Assembly (NCBI GenBank): GCA_002869275.1
Contig: PKTF01000384.1
Span: forward strand, 1-32,892
DNA length: 32,892 nucleotides
Reading direction: 5' to 3'
Source: Ignavibacteria bacterium
GTDB taxonomy: Bacteria > Bacteroidota > Ignavibacteria > SZUA-365
Numbering within the stretch: the stretch's first letter is position 1; every line of letters starts with the position of its first letter. Position numbers and translations under genes: made by a program. Below, one piece after another: positions 10,401 to 17,235 of this stretch. The notes under the pieces were generated by a model that was given only the letters and a program-made list of their open reading frames with translations, did not search any database and had not been told where the DNA came from.

Positions 10401-11053
10401 TATTCGTTGTAGCGTTCCGCCTTTTTTGCCTGCCGGTTGAGCGAGTTGACGGACTTGCTGACTTCGGCAATGATGTCATCAACGCGCAGCAGGTCCGATT
10501 CGACATCGCTGAGCTTGCGCAGCGCTTCTTTCCTGCGGGCCTTGTATCTCGTCACCCCCGCCGCTTCCTCGAAGAGACGTCGACGTTCTTCGACCTTGTC
10601 GCTCAGAATGGTCTCCACCATTTTCAGCTCAATCACCGAATAGGCATTCGCACCCATGCCGGTGTCCATGAAAAGGTGAAGGATGTCTTTGAGACGACAG
10701 GTCGTCCGATTCATCATGTATTCGCTTTCACCCGAACGGAACACACGGCGGGTGATAGTCACCTCGTTGTAATCGAGAGGGAGGATCCCCTTGTTGTTTT
10801 CGATTGTGAGGGAAACCTCCGCCAGCCCGATCGGCTTTCGCATCTTCGTGCCGTTGAAGATGACATCTTCCATCTTGTCGCTGCGGAGGGTGGAGTAGCG
10901 CTGCTCCCCGAGTGCCCAGCGAAGGGCATCGACGATATTGGTCTTTCCACAACCGTTCGGACCGACGATGGCAGTGATGCCGTCATTCAGCACAAGATTG
11001 GTTTTGTTAGCGAAGGATTTGAACCCGAGGATTTCGAGCTTGCTGAGATACAT
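7493..11053 (-). CDS. smc: Chromosome segregation/condensation ATPase SMC
   Basis: This 1186-residue protein has the full bacterial SMC layout. The N-terminal ATPase half has Walker A GPNGCGKTN at residues 31-39. A long Glu/Arg-rich coiled coil follows, then a hinge at about 520-660 with the glycine-rich SNGLVRGGSHG segment, the returning coiled coil, and the C-terminal half with signature LSGGEKT near 1085 and Walker B CILDEVDAPLDD near 1112. Length is normal for the family. SMC dimers with ScpA/ScpB form a ring that extrudes DNA loops and individualises sister chromosomes; in studied bacteria ParB at parS loads it. Two parS sites lie about 3.3 kb upstream in this window. It starts 24 nt after the stop of the GH2-like gene and is probably co-transcribed with it. 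scpA and scpB are not in the window. Confidence 0.98.
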   Translation of the reverse strand: MYLSKLEILGFKSFANKTNLVLNDGITAIVGPNGCGKTNIVDALRWALGEQRYSTLRSDKMEDVIFNGTKMRKPIGLAEVSLTIENNKGILPLDYNEVTITRRVFRSGESEYMMNRTTCRLKDILHLFMDTGMGANAYSVIELKMVETILSDKVEERRRLFEEAAGVTRYKARRKEALRKLSDVESDLLRVDDIIAEVSKSVNSLNRQAKKAERYNEYMDRLRVLEVDVLQRDYDNLFRRLEPLESRLAETIEKRESMNSRMEEEETLLSAYRNEENEIEQRLDARREEYSGLVSRISETRQNLLVNEERERSLLQRAERLKKDKEGYEIRISEIEQGKKDLTVRLEGNSQELGLLEQQSESRRSAHRDIEEQVSQKKLQAETRQQRRMELMQQGALLQNELEKLNARRETIDSVLQRLSDEDLDASEHLETLRAQMAEEDAGQATLSETVLEAEREFQAMEERKQSLRNEIDLLQNRAFEIQGMIGEKMTRIDFINGLVDRLEGYNESVQHLLRNRDWSTSRYGTIADAVNTRDNLRVSVEAVLGEAAHYLLVNDVSEAISGLQNLKEHRKGKATFAVLSRIPEATSSTFPIAGDGILGWAIDLVQYDTQYHNLFSMLMRQVLIVRDAEVAHSCIREYPDLRCVTQTGDMFDSNGLVRGGSHGQEEGSMIGKKDQIATLSREVEKLKAQLVENQERLEDKNLDYSGIDLKSYAEKMKQTQQDLSAHERRVAQMMFEIEKFERILQKNGEERERLADENQEMDARQADLEPQIEELRVQQSSVEDDVRRENSLLTELESAYNRSNEEANTANLAVVEKRGEIQNLRNEFERLSSSLHETEQALENAAREIVQSEEAAAGLVDQIADLGRNLEELEREQSTGKEGLSAIEQELEAKRTELRGIEETLHEERQQQNQNINLVHEIELKVSEIKQRISSLEEHARDEFEMELKRVSSEEDDVFDLAQAKEEINDLRQKIRGLGPVNPLAFEEWKEEKDRLDLLTTQRDDLIQSEQTLRDTIREINETAKQKFFETFGLVRENFIKIFKSLFDEGDEADLILQEHDDPLEAKIDIIAKPRGKRPHSIDMLSGGEKTLTAIALLFAIYLVKPSPFCILDEVDAPLDDANIDRYIKILRDFSKNTQFIVVTHNKRTMAAADTLYGVTMEEEGVSKLVAVDFNKDAVAKYAHA

Positions 11054-11077
11054 GGTTTCTGTTCTATCTGAAGAAAA

Positions 11078-13723
11078 CTACACCGCCACGTTTGCGAACG
11101 ACCACCAGAGATCGATGTAGTACCGCATGTAGGCGACAATTTCAAATTCGTTATTGAGGGAGATGAAGCAGTACGCCAGGCCGGCTCCGATCAGGACAAA
11201 ACCAGCCAGGTACGCAAAGAGCGGGCGAATGTCAAAAACAATCGCAGAACCTTTCAGCATTCTGCTGACAATCCAGATGTGGAATATCACCAGAACAAGG
11301 ATGATCAGGATTTCCAGAAGTACCGGATCCATGATGCGGTACAGCACCATGCCGAACGGTGCAAGAATGATCATCGGCAGGGCCGACCACATACTCACAC
11401 TGTATGCATCGAACATGAATACCTTGCGGCGGACAATCAGGGACAGCACGCGAAGGGACAGGGCGAAGAACAGCAGCAGGACGAAGAAAAGCACTGTCAG
11501 AACCAGGGTGTGCTCCAACGGATTCCATGCGGCGAAATTCAGCCACTGCTTCAACCAGATCGTATGCACGAACTGTGAAAGTACTTTATCCATCAAAATG
11601 TTGATGCGCCAGAAATACAGAACGTTCGCATATAGCAGCGCAGCGGAAAACGAACCGAGAAGCCCAACCATCGATGTCTGGAATATCGAGAGCATGCGCT
11701 GATCACGTACGTCCGCATAGAAATTGTACGGGCGGAGAAGTGAGCGGACGACATTTTCACGGAAACGGCGGAACAGGTTATATACGATCGCGAAAATGAA
11801 AATGATGAGAATACCGAAAATGACGAAGCTGACCGGATGCTGCTCCTCATAATTTCCCGTAACAAGAACCGGCGGCTTTTCATTGTTGAAACTGCTCTTG
11901 AGCACATCGTACGCGATACGCTTCTGCCGAAATCGATCAACCACACCGGTGGTGGCGACGTACTCATACACACGATCCACCGCCATGATCGGACGCGAGA
12001 CGGCCCAGTCAGAGAACGAGTGAACGGTCACTCCGTCATATCCGAGATCTCTGATTTCCTTGTAGAGCTGAAGATAAAACTGTCCCTGTGCGTCAATGGA
12101 GCGAGGATCACTGTACCCATTGTAGTTTCCGATCTGCACCGGATACATCAGCGAAGACACAATGACAGGGTGCCCTTCGAGCTTGTCTGCAAGTCCGCTG
12201 ATCATTGCGCTGACCGATTCGGTTGACTGCGGCATGATATCCAGGCCTGCAAAATGCAATCCTTCCGGCAGTTCCGATGGAAGCATCGACTGGAAGGTCA
12301 TATACTTCAGCAGTCTCTCCGATTCGCGAGTCACCTGAGAGACATTGTCGACATAATCCAGAACCGCAGGTGTCAGGTGCTGCACCCCCTGTGCCAGTCC
12401 GAGCGCAATCAGCGACGGGCGGTTGAAATCACGTGCAATGACCTCGCGGGCGATATTTTTCGCCGAGGTGTGAATACCAGCTTTGGAGAGGAGAGAAGAC
12501 GGTACATCCTGCAGCGGAAGGTCGTGAAACACCAGCAGGCCATAGCGGTCACACAGCGCCATGAACGCGGGATGCGGTGATCCAGCGGCGAGCCGTACGG
12601 TATTGGCGCCGAGATTCTTCATCATCAGCACATCCCGTTCCATCTCATCAAAGGAAAGAGAGCGCCCGTGCCGCGGGGAATCCTCGAGATACGTCATCGC
12701 CTTGATGTACAGCGGTGATCCATTTAAAACGAGATTGCCGTCCCGCACTTGAATACTGCGGAATCCGATAGGCTGGCGGGTTTCGTCAAGCACGACACCG
12801 CCACGAAGCGTGCGCTGGCGCAATTCGTAAAGATTTGGTGCTTCCGGAGACCAGAGATTCACTGAGGGAAGAGAGATCGATATTTCTACTTCTTTGAGAC
12901 GATCCGATTCGACCGTGACGCGCTGCGGCTCACTGCCGGCGAGAACAAGGCCGCTGATCGGTTCCACAATCTCTATCAGATGTTGTACGCTGGATTTGCC
13001 GAAGGACTGCGTGCCGCCGATGGTGTCGGAGGGGAGGGACGAAACTTCACCGGAGTTCAGAAGCGCCCGGTAATGCAGCCTGGCCGAACGTCCGGCGCCG
13101 GTGACCTGAGTGGTGACGAACGATTCCTGAACCCACACTCCCTGATGTGCCGCCAGTCCGATGTCGTGCACGATGCCGCCGTAATTCAGACGATCCCACA
13201 TCTGCTCATAGAGGGGAATGGTTTCATGCGTGTCGAGAAAATTATGCACGCTGATCTCAATGGAGTTCGTTCCCGGCTTGATGATACCCGGTGAGATCTT
13301 GAAATTGAACGAGGTCAATCCGGCGTGTTTTCCGATAAACTGACCGTTAATGGTTATTTCACAGTAATAGGAAATGCTGAGAGCGACGATCTGGAACACC
13401 GAACGCGAGGCCATGGCGCGGGGAACACTGAAGTCCCTGCGAAAGACGACGGCATGCCTGCCCTTGTATGACGAAGGAACGTTCACCTGCTTCCACGACT
13501 CGTCATCCTCTGTCCGATACTGCCACATGCCATTGAGATCAATGACGGAGCGATACTCGGATGGAGCCAGCAGTCCAGCGCTCTCCTCGCTGATAAGCGA
13601 ATTCCGCTGCTGCATGAAGGTCACCTGTGCGTGCGCCGAAGATGCGAGCAGCAGGAGAACAGCAACAACCGTCGCACCTCGAAGGTGCGTCCAGATTCGA
13701 CAGGAATACGTAGAAGGCTGCAT
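11078..13723 (-). CDS. GH2-fold membrane protein, probable catalytically inactive glycosidase fused to a six-helix domain
   Basis: Using ATG 13723 the product is 881 residues with a signal peptide (cleavage near AHA|Q, residue 32). An upstream TTG at 13747 lies at the predicted transcription start, so I prefer the ATG. Residues about 55-300 resemble the jelly-roll and Ig domains of glycoside hydrolase family 2 (NGMWQYR, GTNSIEI, LWSPEAPNLYEL), and about 300-610 the TIM barrel (KNLGANTVRLA, DRYGLLVFHDLP, FNRPSLIALGL). Where GH2 enzymes have GNE (acid/base Glu) this protein has AQG; where they have the nucleophile in a CEY-like strand it reads VIVSSLMYP. Both catalytic glutamates seem missing. 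The C-terminus from about 630 has six hydrophobic segments, and RSLLRPYNFYADVRD before the second resembles the entry to Yip1-like domains. It is likely an inner-membrane protein with a periplasmic carbohydrate-binding or scaffold head. Function unknown. Confidence 0.8.
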   Translation of the reverse strand: MQPSTYSCRIWTHLRGATVVAVLLLLASSAHAQVTFMQQRNSLISEESAGLLAPSEYRSVIDLNGMWQYRTEDDESWKQVNVPSSYKGRHAVVFRRDFSVPRAMASRSVFQIVALSISYYCEITINGQFIGKHAGLTSFNFKISPGIIKPGTNSIEISVHNFLDTHETIPLYEQMWDRLNYGGIVHDIGLAAHQGVWVQESFVTTQVTGAGRSARLHYRALLNSGEVSSLPSDTIGGTQSFGKSSVQHLIEIVEPISGLVLAGSEPQRVTVESDRLKEVEISISLPSVNLWSPEAPNLYELRQRTLRGGVVLDETRQPIGFRSIQVRDGNLVLNGSPLYIKAMTYLEDSPRHGRSLSFDEMERDVLMMKNLGANTVRLAAGSPHPAFMALCDRYGLLVFHDLPLQDVPSSLLSKAGIHTSAKNIAREVIARDFNRPSLIALGLAQGVQHLTPAVLDYVDNVSQVTRESERLLKYMTFQSMLPSELPEGLHFAGLDIMPQSTESVSAMISGLADKLEGHPVIVSSLMYPVQIGNYNGYSDPRSIDAQGQFYLQLYKEIRDLGYDGVTVHSFSDWAVSRPIMAVDRVYEYVATTGVVDRFRQKRIAYDVLKSSFNNEKPPVLVTGNYEEQHPVSFVIFGILIIFIFAIVYNLFRRFRENVVRSLLRPYNFYADVRDQRMLSIFQTSMVGLLGSFSAALLYANVLYFWRINILMDKVLSQFVHTIWLKQWLNFAAWNPLEHTLVLTVLFFVLLLFFALSLRVLSLIVRRKVFMFDAYSVSMWSALPMIILAPFGMVLYRIMDPVLLEILIILVLVIFHIWIVSRMLKGSAIVFDIRPLFAYLAGFVLIGAGLAYCFISLNNEFEIVAYMRYYIDLWWSFANVAV

Positions 13724-13752
13724 GAACACTACCGGATATTGATGCAAGAGAG

Positions 13753-13783
13753 TAAATGTACGAAACGAACGCCAATGAACAAA
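13753..13783 (-). promoter_or_regulatory. Bacteroidota-type promoter for the GH2-like gene and smc
   Basis: On the minus strand TTTG (13780-13783) is followed after 19 bp by TACATTTA (13753-13760). This matches the Bacteroidota -33/-7 pattern TTTG-N19-21-TAnnTTTG except for the last base. The predicted start of transcription is near 13746, about 23 nt before the ATG at 13723, which argues against the TTG start at 13747. Confidence 0.5.
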
Positions 13784-14396
13784 GCCTGTCCGTATCCGCT
13801 ATTTTCGGATATGAAGCAAAAGAACCACAACTGGGTGCGTCGAGAACCTGAATGTCGAGATCACATAGAAACTATCATAAATCAAATAAAAACAGTGATA
13901 TAGATACCTATTGGCTTTGGACGATCTAACCGACACGACCGCCGAATATGCGCACACCCATCGAAGCAGTCTTCAGTCGTACCAACCCATCCCAGCCCGT
14001 CTGAACCGACCATTTTAGCTTTCCTTAAATCAAGGAAGTAGATGCTTTCTGTTCAGTACAGTACGCTGTAACGCGATCCCGGTGTCGACCTACTGTCGCG
14101 AGTCGCGAGAAATGCATTGATACTCCATACCTCATTATGAACTCACTCTCGACCCGCTGCATACACAGAACCAGGGTAGGGGAGATATTGCAACACACGC
14201 ATGGTGCCAAACTCGTCTTACACGACCAGCTCCGGTGGTAGTGAACGCAGTCATTCGGTCTATTAAGCCCACATCCTGCGCTTCCGCAAGAACTCCCGGA
14301 TACGACTCCTCCAATCCGGACCGGAACGTGAGCCCGTATTCATGGAGCCCTTCATGCATCATAAGGACATGTGATCGCTCGTAACTCCCCGAAACA
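13784..14396. other. Non-coding gap upstream of the GH2-like gene
   Basis: No open frame here looks like a protein. The longest (about 90 codons, minus strand, beginning inside parS) has no recognisable composition or ribosome site. The stretch near 13861-13915 is clearly AT-rich compared with its surroundings. It also holds a dyad TTCCTT-AAATC-AAGGAA at 14021-14037 and a 7-bp tandem repeat TCGCGAGTCGCGAG at 14096-14109. I found no good DnaA box (TTATNCACA); the nearest is GCATACACA near 14159, wrong at the first two bases. It could be regulatory, an unrecognised RNA, or part of an origin region. Confidence 0.5.
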
Positions 14397-14412
14397 TGTT
14401 TCACGTGAAACA
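14397..14412. other. parS centromere site 1
   Basis: The 16-bp palindrome TGTTTCACGTGAAACA matches the conserved bacterial parS consensus bound by ParB. Its left half also belongs to a second palindrome, GAAACATGTTTC (14391-14402), which site 2 does not have. Confidence 0.93.
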
Positions 14413-14438
14413 AAAAAACCCCCTCCAGAGGGAGGGGG
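14412..14438 (-). terminator. Intrinsic terminator of the rpmH-rnpA-yidD-yidC cluster
   Basis: An 8-bp GC stem (CCCCCTCC at 14419-14426 with GGAGGGGG at 14431-14438, loop of 4 nt) is followed, reading the minus strand, by seven T residues. It lies 25 nt after the yidC stop and is framed on each side by a parS site. Confidence 0.9.
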
Positions 14439-14439
14439 C

Positions 14440-14455
14440 TGTTTCACGTGAAACA
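14440..14455. other. parS centromere site 2
   Basis: A second perfect copy of TGTTTCACGTGAAACA, 43 bp from the first copy start to start. It ends 7 bp from the yidC stop codon. The terminator hairpin lies between the two copies. Confidence 0.93.
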
Positions 14456-14462
14456 CGGTCTA

Positions 14463-16361
14463 TCAGAATTTGCGATTCTTCTTCGCGGCTTTTCTGGATT
14501 TTTCCTGTTCTTTCGCTTTTTCCTGCATCGAGGACATTGCTCGCTCAGACCAGCTCTTCTTGTTCTTTCCGTCTTTCTTAACAACTTTGGTCAACGGTTC
14601 ATCTTCATGGCGTTTGTTGATCAGGTACTGCTGACCAATGGAAAGGATGTTAAACATGAAGTAGTACAGGTTCAGTCCGGAGGGGAAAGAGTTGAAAAGG
14701 AACCAGAACATCAGGGGCATGATATAAACCATGGACTTCTGACGCGGGTCATTCACTGTCATTTTCTGCTGAATGAACATGGTAATGGCCATCAAAAGTG
14801 CCAGTCCACTGATGAAGCTCATTCCGATTACGGGAAGTTTCATCGGGAGAGAAATCAGGATATCAGGTGCAGAAAGGTCATCGATCCAGAACATGAACGG
14901 TTGGTGTCTGAGCTCGATGGTGGACCTGAATATGGTGAAGAGTGCGAAGAGAATCGGCATCTGCAATGCCATTGGCAGACAGCCGCCTGCTGGATTCACC
15001 CCGTACTCTTTGTACAGCTTCATCATCTCGACGTTCTGCTTCTGCTGATCGTCTTTATATTTCTCCTTCATCTCGGTGATTATCGGCTGCAGCTTTTTCA
15101 TCCGCTGCATCGAGCGCATACTGCTCTTCGTCAGGGGATAAAGAATCAGCTTTACGATAATCGAGAAAATGATAATCACCCATCCATAGTTCGGAATGAA
15201 TGTGTGAAGGAAGCTGAACAGCGGCATAACGAAATATTCCGAGAACGGGCGAACCACGAATTCCCAACCCAGGCTCAGGATTTGCTCAAGGCCCTCGTGC
15301 TGAGCTTGAAGCAGATCATAATCCATCGGACCGATGAACATGACAAACTCAGATTTCTCTCTCTCGTTGCCGCGGTACCGTACTTTGATTCCGGCTTCAT
15401 ACAGTTCTCGCTGTCCTTCATTGGGAAGCGGCTTCATGATACCCTCGATATAGGTACCTGTACCCTTGAAGTCGTTCCTTGTAAGAAGCGCACTCAGGAA
15501 ATACTTATTATTAATCGCCACCCACTCGGTTTCGCCCTGCAGGTTTTCCTTCATCACTTCATCTGCATCATCGGCATTGAAGTACTGGCGTGAATCATCG
15601 ATAAAGACGTTTACTTCCGTGAAGCTCGCTTCTTCGACGCTGTTGCGCTCTGAATGTGCCGGCGAATGGATCGTCACCTGGTATTCATAGTTGGCAATGA
15701 CTTCCGCCATGTTCACCATCTCGATATCCATGTCCACACTGTAGGATCCGTTGCGAATCACATAATGCTTGATGATGGCAACGCTGTCACCCTGTACAGG
15801 GAGGATTGCATCAAAACTATAGGTCATGGAGTCCGCAAGCACGATGCGTCCGTTCTTTGGATACTCGTTAAATCGGAAATACAGATCTTTAGTATCCACA
15901 AAGCGCCCGTCTGTACTCGCGAAGACGATGTTATAGTCGCTGCTGCGCTTCCAGTCGAGCAGTTGCAGGGGGTTATCCCTCCACGTCGTGAACTCTTTCA
16001 GTGTCCATCGCTTCACCGAGCCTCCCTTTGTTGAGAAGACTGCTTCATACAAATCTGTTTCGACGGTGAACGTGGCATCGCTTCCGACAGCCAGATGGCC
16101 AAACCATTTTCCGTAGCGCTGTGTCGCCTCGTCCGATCCCAGGCTGTCAGACTGCTCCGTTGGGCCACTGAAACGATCTGTGGTCATGTTCCGGGCATTG
16201 TCCGGTTGTTCGTCGGCAGGCTGTGCCGCCTTCGCGCTGTCCTGTGCAAGTTCCTGCTCCTGCTGACGCTGAATTTCCTCTGCGTCAGGAGCCGTGTAGA
16301 ACATCCAGAGGACAAATAGGACTGCGATAATTACAAATCCGATAATAGCTTGTCTGTCCAT
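14463..16361 (-). CDS. yidC: Membrane protein insertase YidC
   Basis: The 632-residue protein has the Gram-negative YidC layout: an N-terminal membrane anchor (about 6-22), a low-complexity Gln/Ala/Glu linker, a large periplasmic beta-domain (about 85-355), then the conserved five-helix insertase core. Core signatures include LILYPLTKSSMRSMQRMKKLQP, here given only as its two ends LILYPLTK and RMKKLQP, then NPAGGCLPMALQMPI and FPSGLNLYY. The groove position that is Arg366 in E. coli appears to be Lys (IVKLILYPLTK), keeping the positive charge. The tail is Lys-rich, as in Bacteroidota, and could contact the ribosome. It inserts and folds inner-membrane proteins alone or with SecYEG. The gene starts 27 nt after yidD and ends at a terminator flanked by parS sites. 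Confidence 0.98.
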   Translation of the reverse strand: MDRQAIIGFVIIAVLFVLWMFYTAPDAEEIQRQQEQELAQDSAKAAQPADEQPDNARNMTTDRFSGPTEQSDSLGSDEATQRYGKWFGHLAVGSDATFTVETDLYEAVFSTKGGSVKRWTLKEFTTWRDNPLQLLDWKRSSDYNIVFASTDGRFVDTKDLYFRFNEYPKNGRIVLADSMTYSFDAILPVQGDSVAIIKHYVIRNGSYSVDMDIEMVNMAEVIANYEYQVTIHSPAHSERNSVEEASFTEVNVFIDDSRQYFNADDADEVMKENLQGETEWVAINNKYFLSALLTRNDFKGTGTYIEGIMKPLPNEGQRELYEAGIKVRYRGNEREKSEFVMFIGPMDYDLLQAQHEGLEQILSLGWEFVVRPFSEYFVMPLFSFLHTFIPNYGWVIIIFSIIVKLILYPLTKSSMRSMQRMKKLQPIITEMKEKYKDDQQKQNVEMMKLYKEYGVNPAGGCLPMALQMPILFALFTIFRSTIELRHQPFMFWIDDLSAPDILISLPMKLPVIGMSFISGLALLMAITMFIQQKMTVNDPRQKSMVYIMPLMFWFLFNSFPSGLNLYYFMFNILSIGQQYLINKRHEDEPLTKVVKKDGKNKKSWSERAMSSMQEKAKEQEKSRKAAKKNRKF

Positions 16362-16388
16362 GACTGCTTCTAATTGTGTTTGTTGTCG

Positions 16389-16610
16389 TTACGGAACAGG
16401 GTCGTATCCCCCTTCATTCCAGGGGTGACAGCGTAGTATGCGGCGCAAGCCCAGCCAGCTTCCCTTAAGCGGGCCATGCTTCTGGATTGCTTCCAGAGAG
16501 TACGTGGAACAGGTCGGATAAAACCGACATGACGGTGGAAACAATGGTGAGAGTGCTGTTTTGTACACCCGTATGAGAAATATCAGCAATGCGCCGATGG
16601 CTCGTTTCAT
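16389..16610 (-). CDS. yidD: Membrane protein insertion efficiency factor YidD
   Basis: This 73-residue protein matches YidD over its whole length: an N-terminal amphipathic/hydrophobic helix ([18 protein letters not shown]), then the family signature [15 protein letters not shown] with paired cysteines and [12 protein letters not shown] at the end. YidD is a small inner-membrane-associated protein that helps YidC-dependent insertion. Its ATG overlaps the rnpA stop by 4 nt (ATGA, 16607-16610), a sign of translational coupling, and yidC follows 27 nt later. Gene order is the standard one. Confidence 0.97.
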   Translation of the reverse strand: MKRAIGALLIFLIRVYKTALSPLFPPSCRFYPTCSTYSLEAIQKHGPLKGSWLGLRRILRCHPWNEGGYDPVP

Positions 16611-17023
16611 TGCTGTGCCAGAATGTTCTGCAAATCCGTTATCAGTGATTTCATGGATGCGTCTGCAGCGTCAAAGTCAAGCCGTTCGCGTACTCTCCTG
16701 CTGTCCAGTAAAAACACCAGGGATAGCGAAAACGCACGCTCTTCACAGATGGACGTCAATGTGTGCCGTCGCTCGCGGTAGCATTCGCGCATCAACCTGC
16801 GCGCGCGATTGCGAAATACCGCTGATGGGGCCTTTCTAACAGCAAATCCCACCGTACACTGGTATGGTGGGATTTCCCGATGCAATTCATAATAGCATCG
16901 GATATAACCGCTTTGCACGAACCGCCCTCGAGAAAGAACCCGTCCAAAAGCGCGGTATCCTCGAAGGATCTGAAGTTTCGATAACCCGTTACTACGGGAC
17001 TTATCGGTGCTTCGGCTCGTCAC
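16607..17023 (-). CDS. rnpA: Ribonuclease P protein component
   Basis: The product binds the RNase P RNA and helps 5' maturation of tRNAs. The family core is visible: [20 protein letters not shown] at the front, a central beta-sheet, and the RNR motif in [18 protein letters not shown]. The start is uncertain. The core begins near 16975, but no ATG lies just before it. The nearest candidates are GTG 17023 (138 residues, chosen here), GTG 17053 and ATG 17110. All lie inside rpmH in another frame, since rpmH ends at 17001. The choice rests on typical RnpA length (about 110-140). An rnpA frame running through rpmH is known from Thermus, so the longer form cannot be excluded. It couples to yidD by an ATGA overlap. 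Confidence 0.9.
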   Translation of the reverse strand: MTSRSTDKSRSNGLSKLQILRGYRAFGRVLSRGRFVQSGYIRCYYELHREIPPYQCTVGFAVRKAPSAVFRNRARRLMRECYRERRHTLTSICEERAFSLSLVFLLDSRRVRERLDFDAADASMKSLITDLQNILAQQ

Positions 17024-17156
17024 TGACCGTAAGTTTCCAGCGACCGCGTGCACGGCGGCGTGCGAGAACCTTTCGGCCGTTTTTCGTGGCCATACGCGCA
17101 CGGAATCCATGCTTGTTCTTTCTCTTGCGATTGCTGGGCTGAAATGTACGTTTCAT
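17001..17156 (-). CDS. rpmH: 50S ribosomal protein L34
   Basis: The 51-codon frame from ATG 17156 to TAA 17001 encodes a very basic protein that starts [18 protein letters not shown] and continues [19 protein letters not shown], the hallmark sequence of L34. It is slightly longer than the usual 44-47 residues because of a C-terminal extension ([10 protein letters not shown]). A possible AGGAT ribosome site lies about 12 nt upstream. It leads the rpmH-rnpA-yidD-yidC cluster and has its own promoter just downstream of the FecCD gene. Confidence 0.97.
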   Translation of the reverse strand: MKRTFQPSNRKRKNKHGFRARMATKNGRKVLARRRARGRWKLTVSDEPKHR

Positions 17157-17194
17157 AATATTTCGTTATCCTGGTGATATTCCTTACAGAACTA

Positions 17195-17226
17195 CAAAGT
17201 TAGTGATGAACCTGCCTAAAAATCAA
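17195..17226 (-). promoter_or_regulatory. Bacteroidota-type promoter of rpmH cluster
   Basis: On the minus strand TTG (17224-17226) is followed after 21 bp by TAACTTTG (17195-17202), a perfect fit to the Bacteroidota -7 consensus TAnnTTTG. The leader to the rpmH ATG is about 30 nt. It sits in the 79-bp gap after the FecCD gene, so the rpmH cluster need not depend on the upstream operon. Confidence 0.65.
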
Positions 17227-17235
17227 GTCTTTTGA

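Noticed and set aside
13723-13747. TTG start for the GH2-like gene, eight codons upstream of the ATG
   Set aside because: It coincides with the predicted transcription start and has no ribosome site; the ATG gives a well-formed signal peptide.
13724-14396. Replication origin (oriC) in the gap
   Set aside because: Position and AT-rich block are suggestive, but I could find no DnaA box close to TTATNCACA and no dnaA gene, so it is not called as a feature.
14135-14413. Small open frames starting Met-Phe-His-Val-Lys on either strand at the parS sites
   Set aside because: The first residues are just the parS palindrome read as codons. The rest has no recognisable composition and no ribosome site.
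14448-15593. Plus-strand open frame of about 380 codons opposite yidC
   Set aside because: Composition (His/Leu/Phe-rich, no domain) is that of a reverse-strand shadow; YidC core motifs lie on the minus strand.
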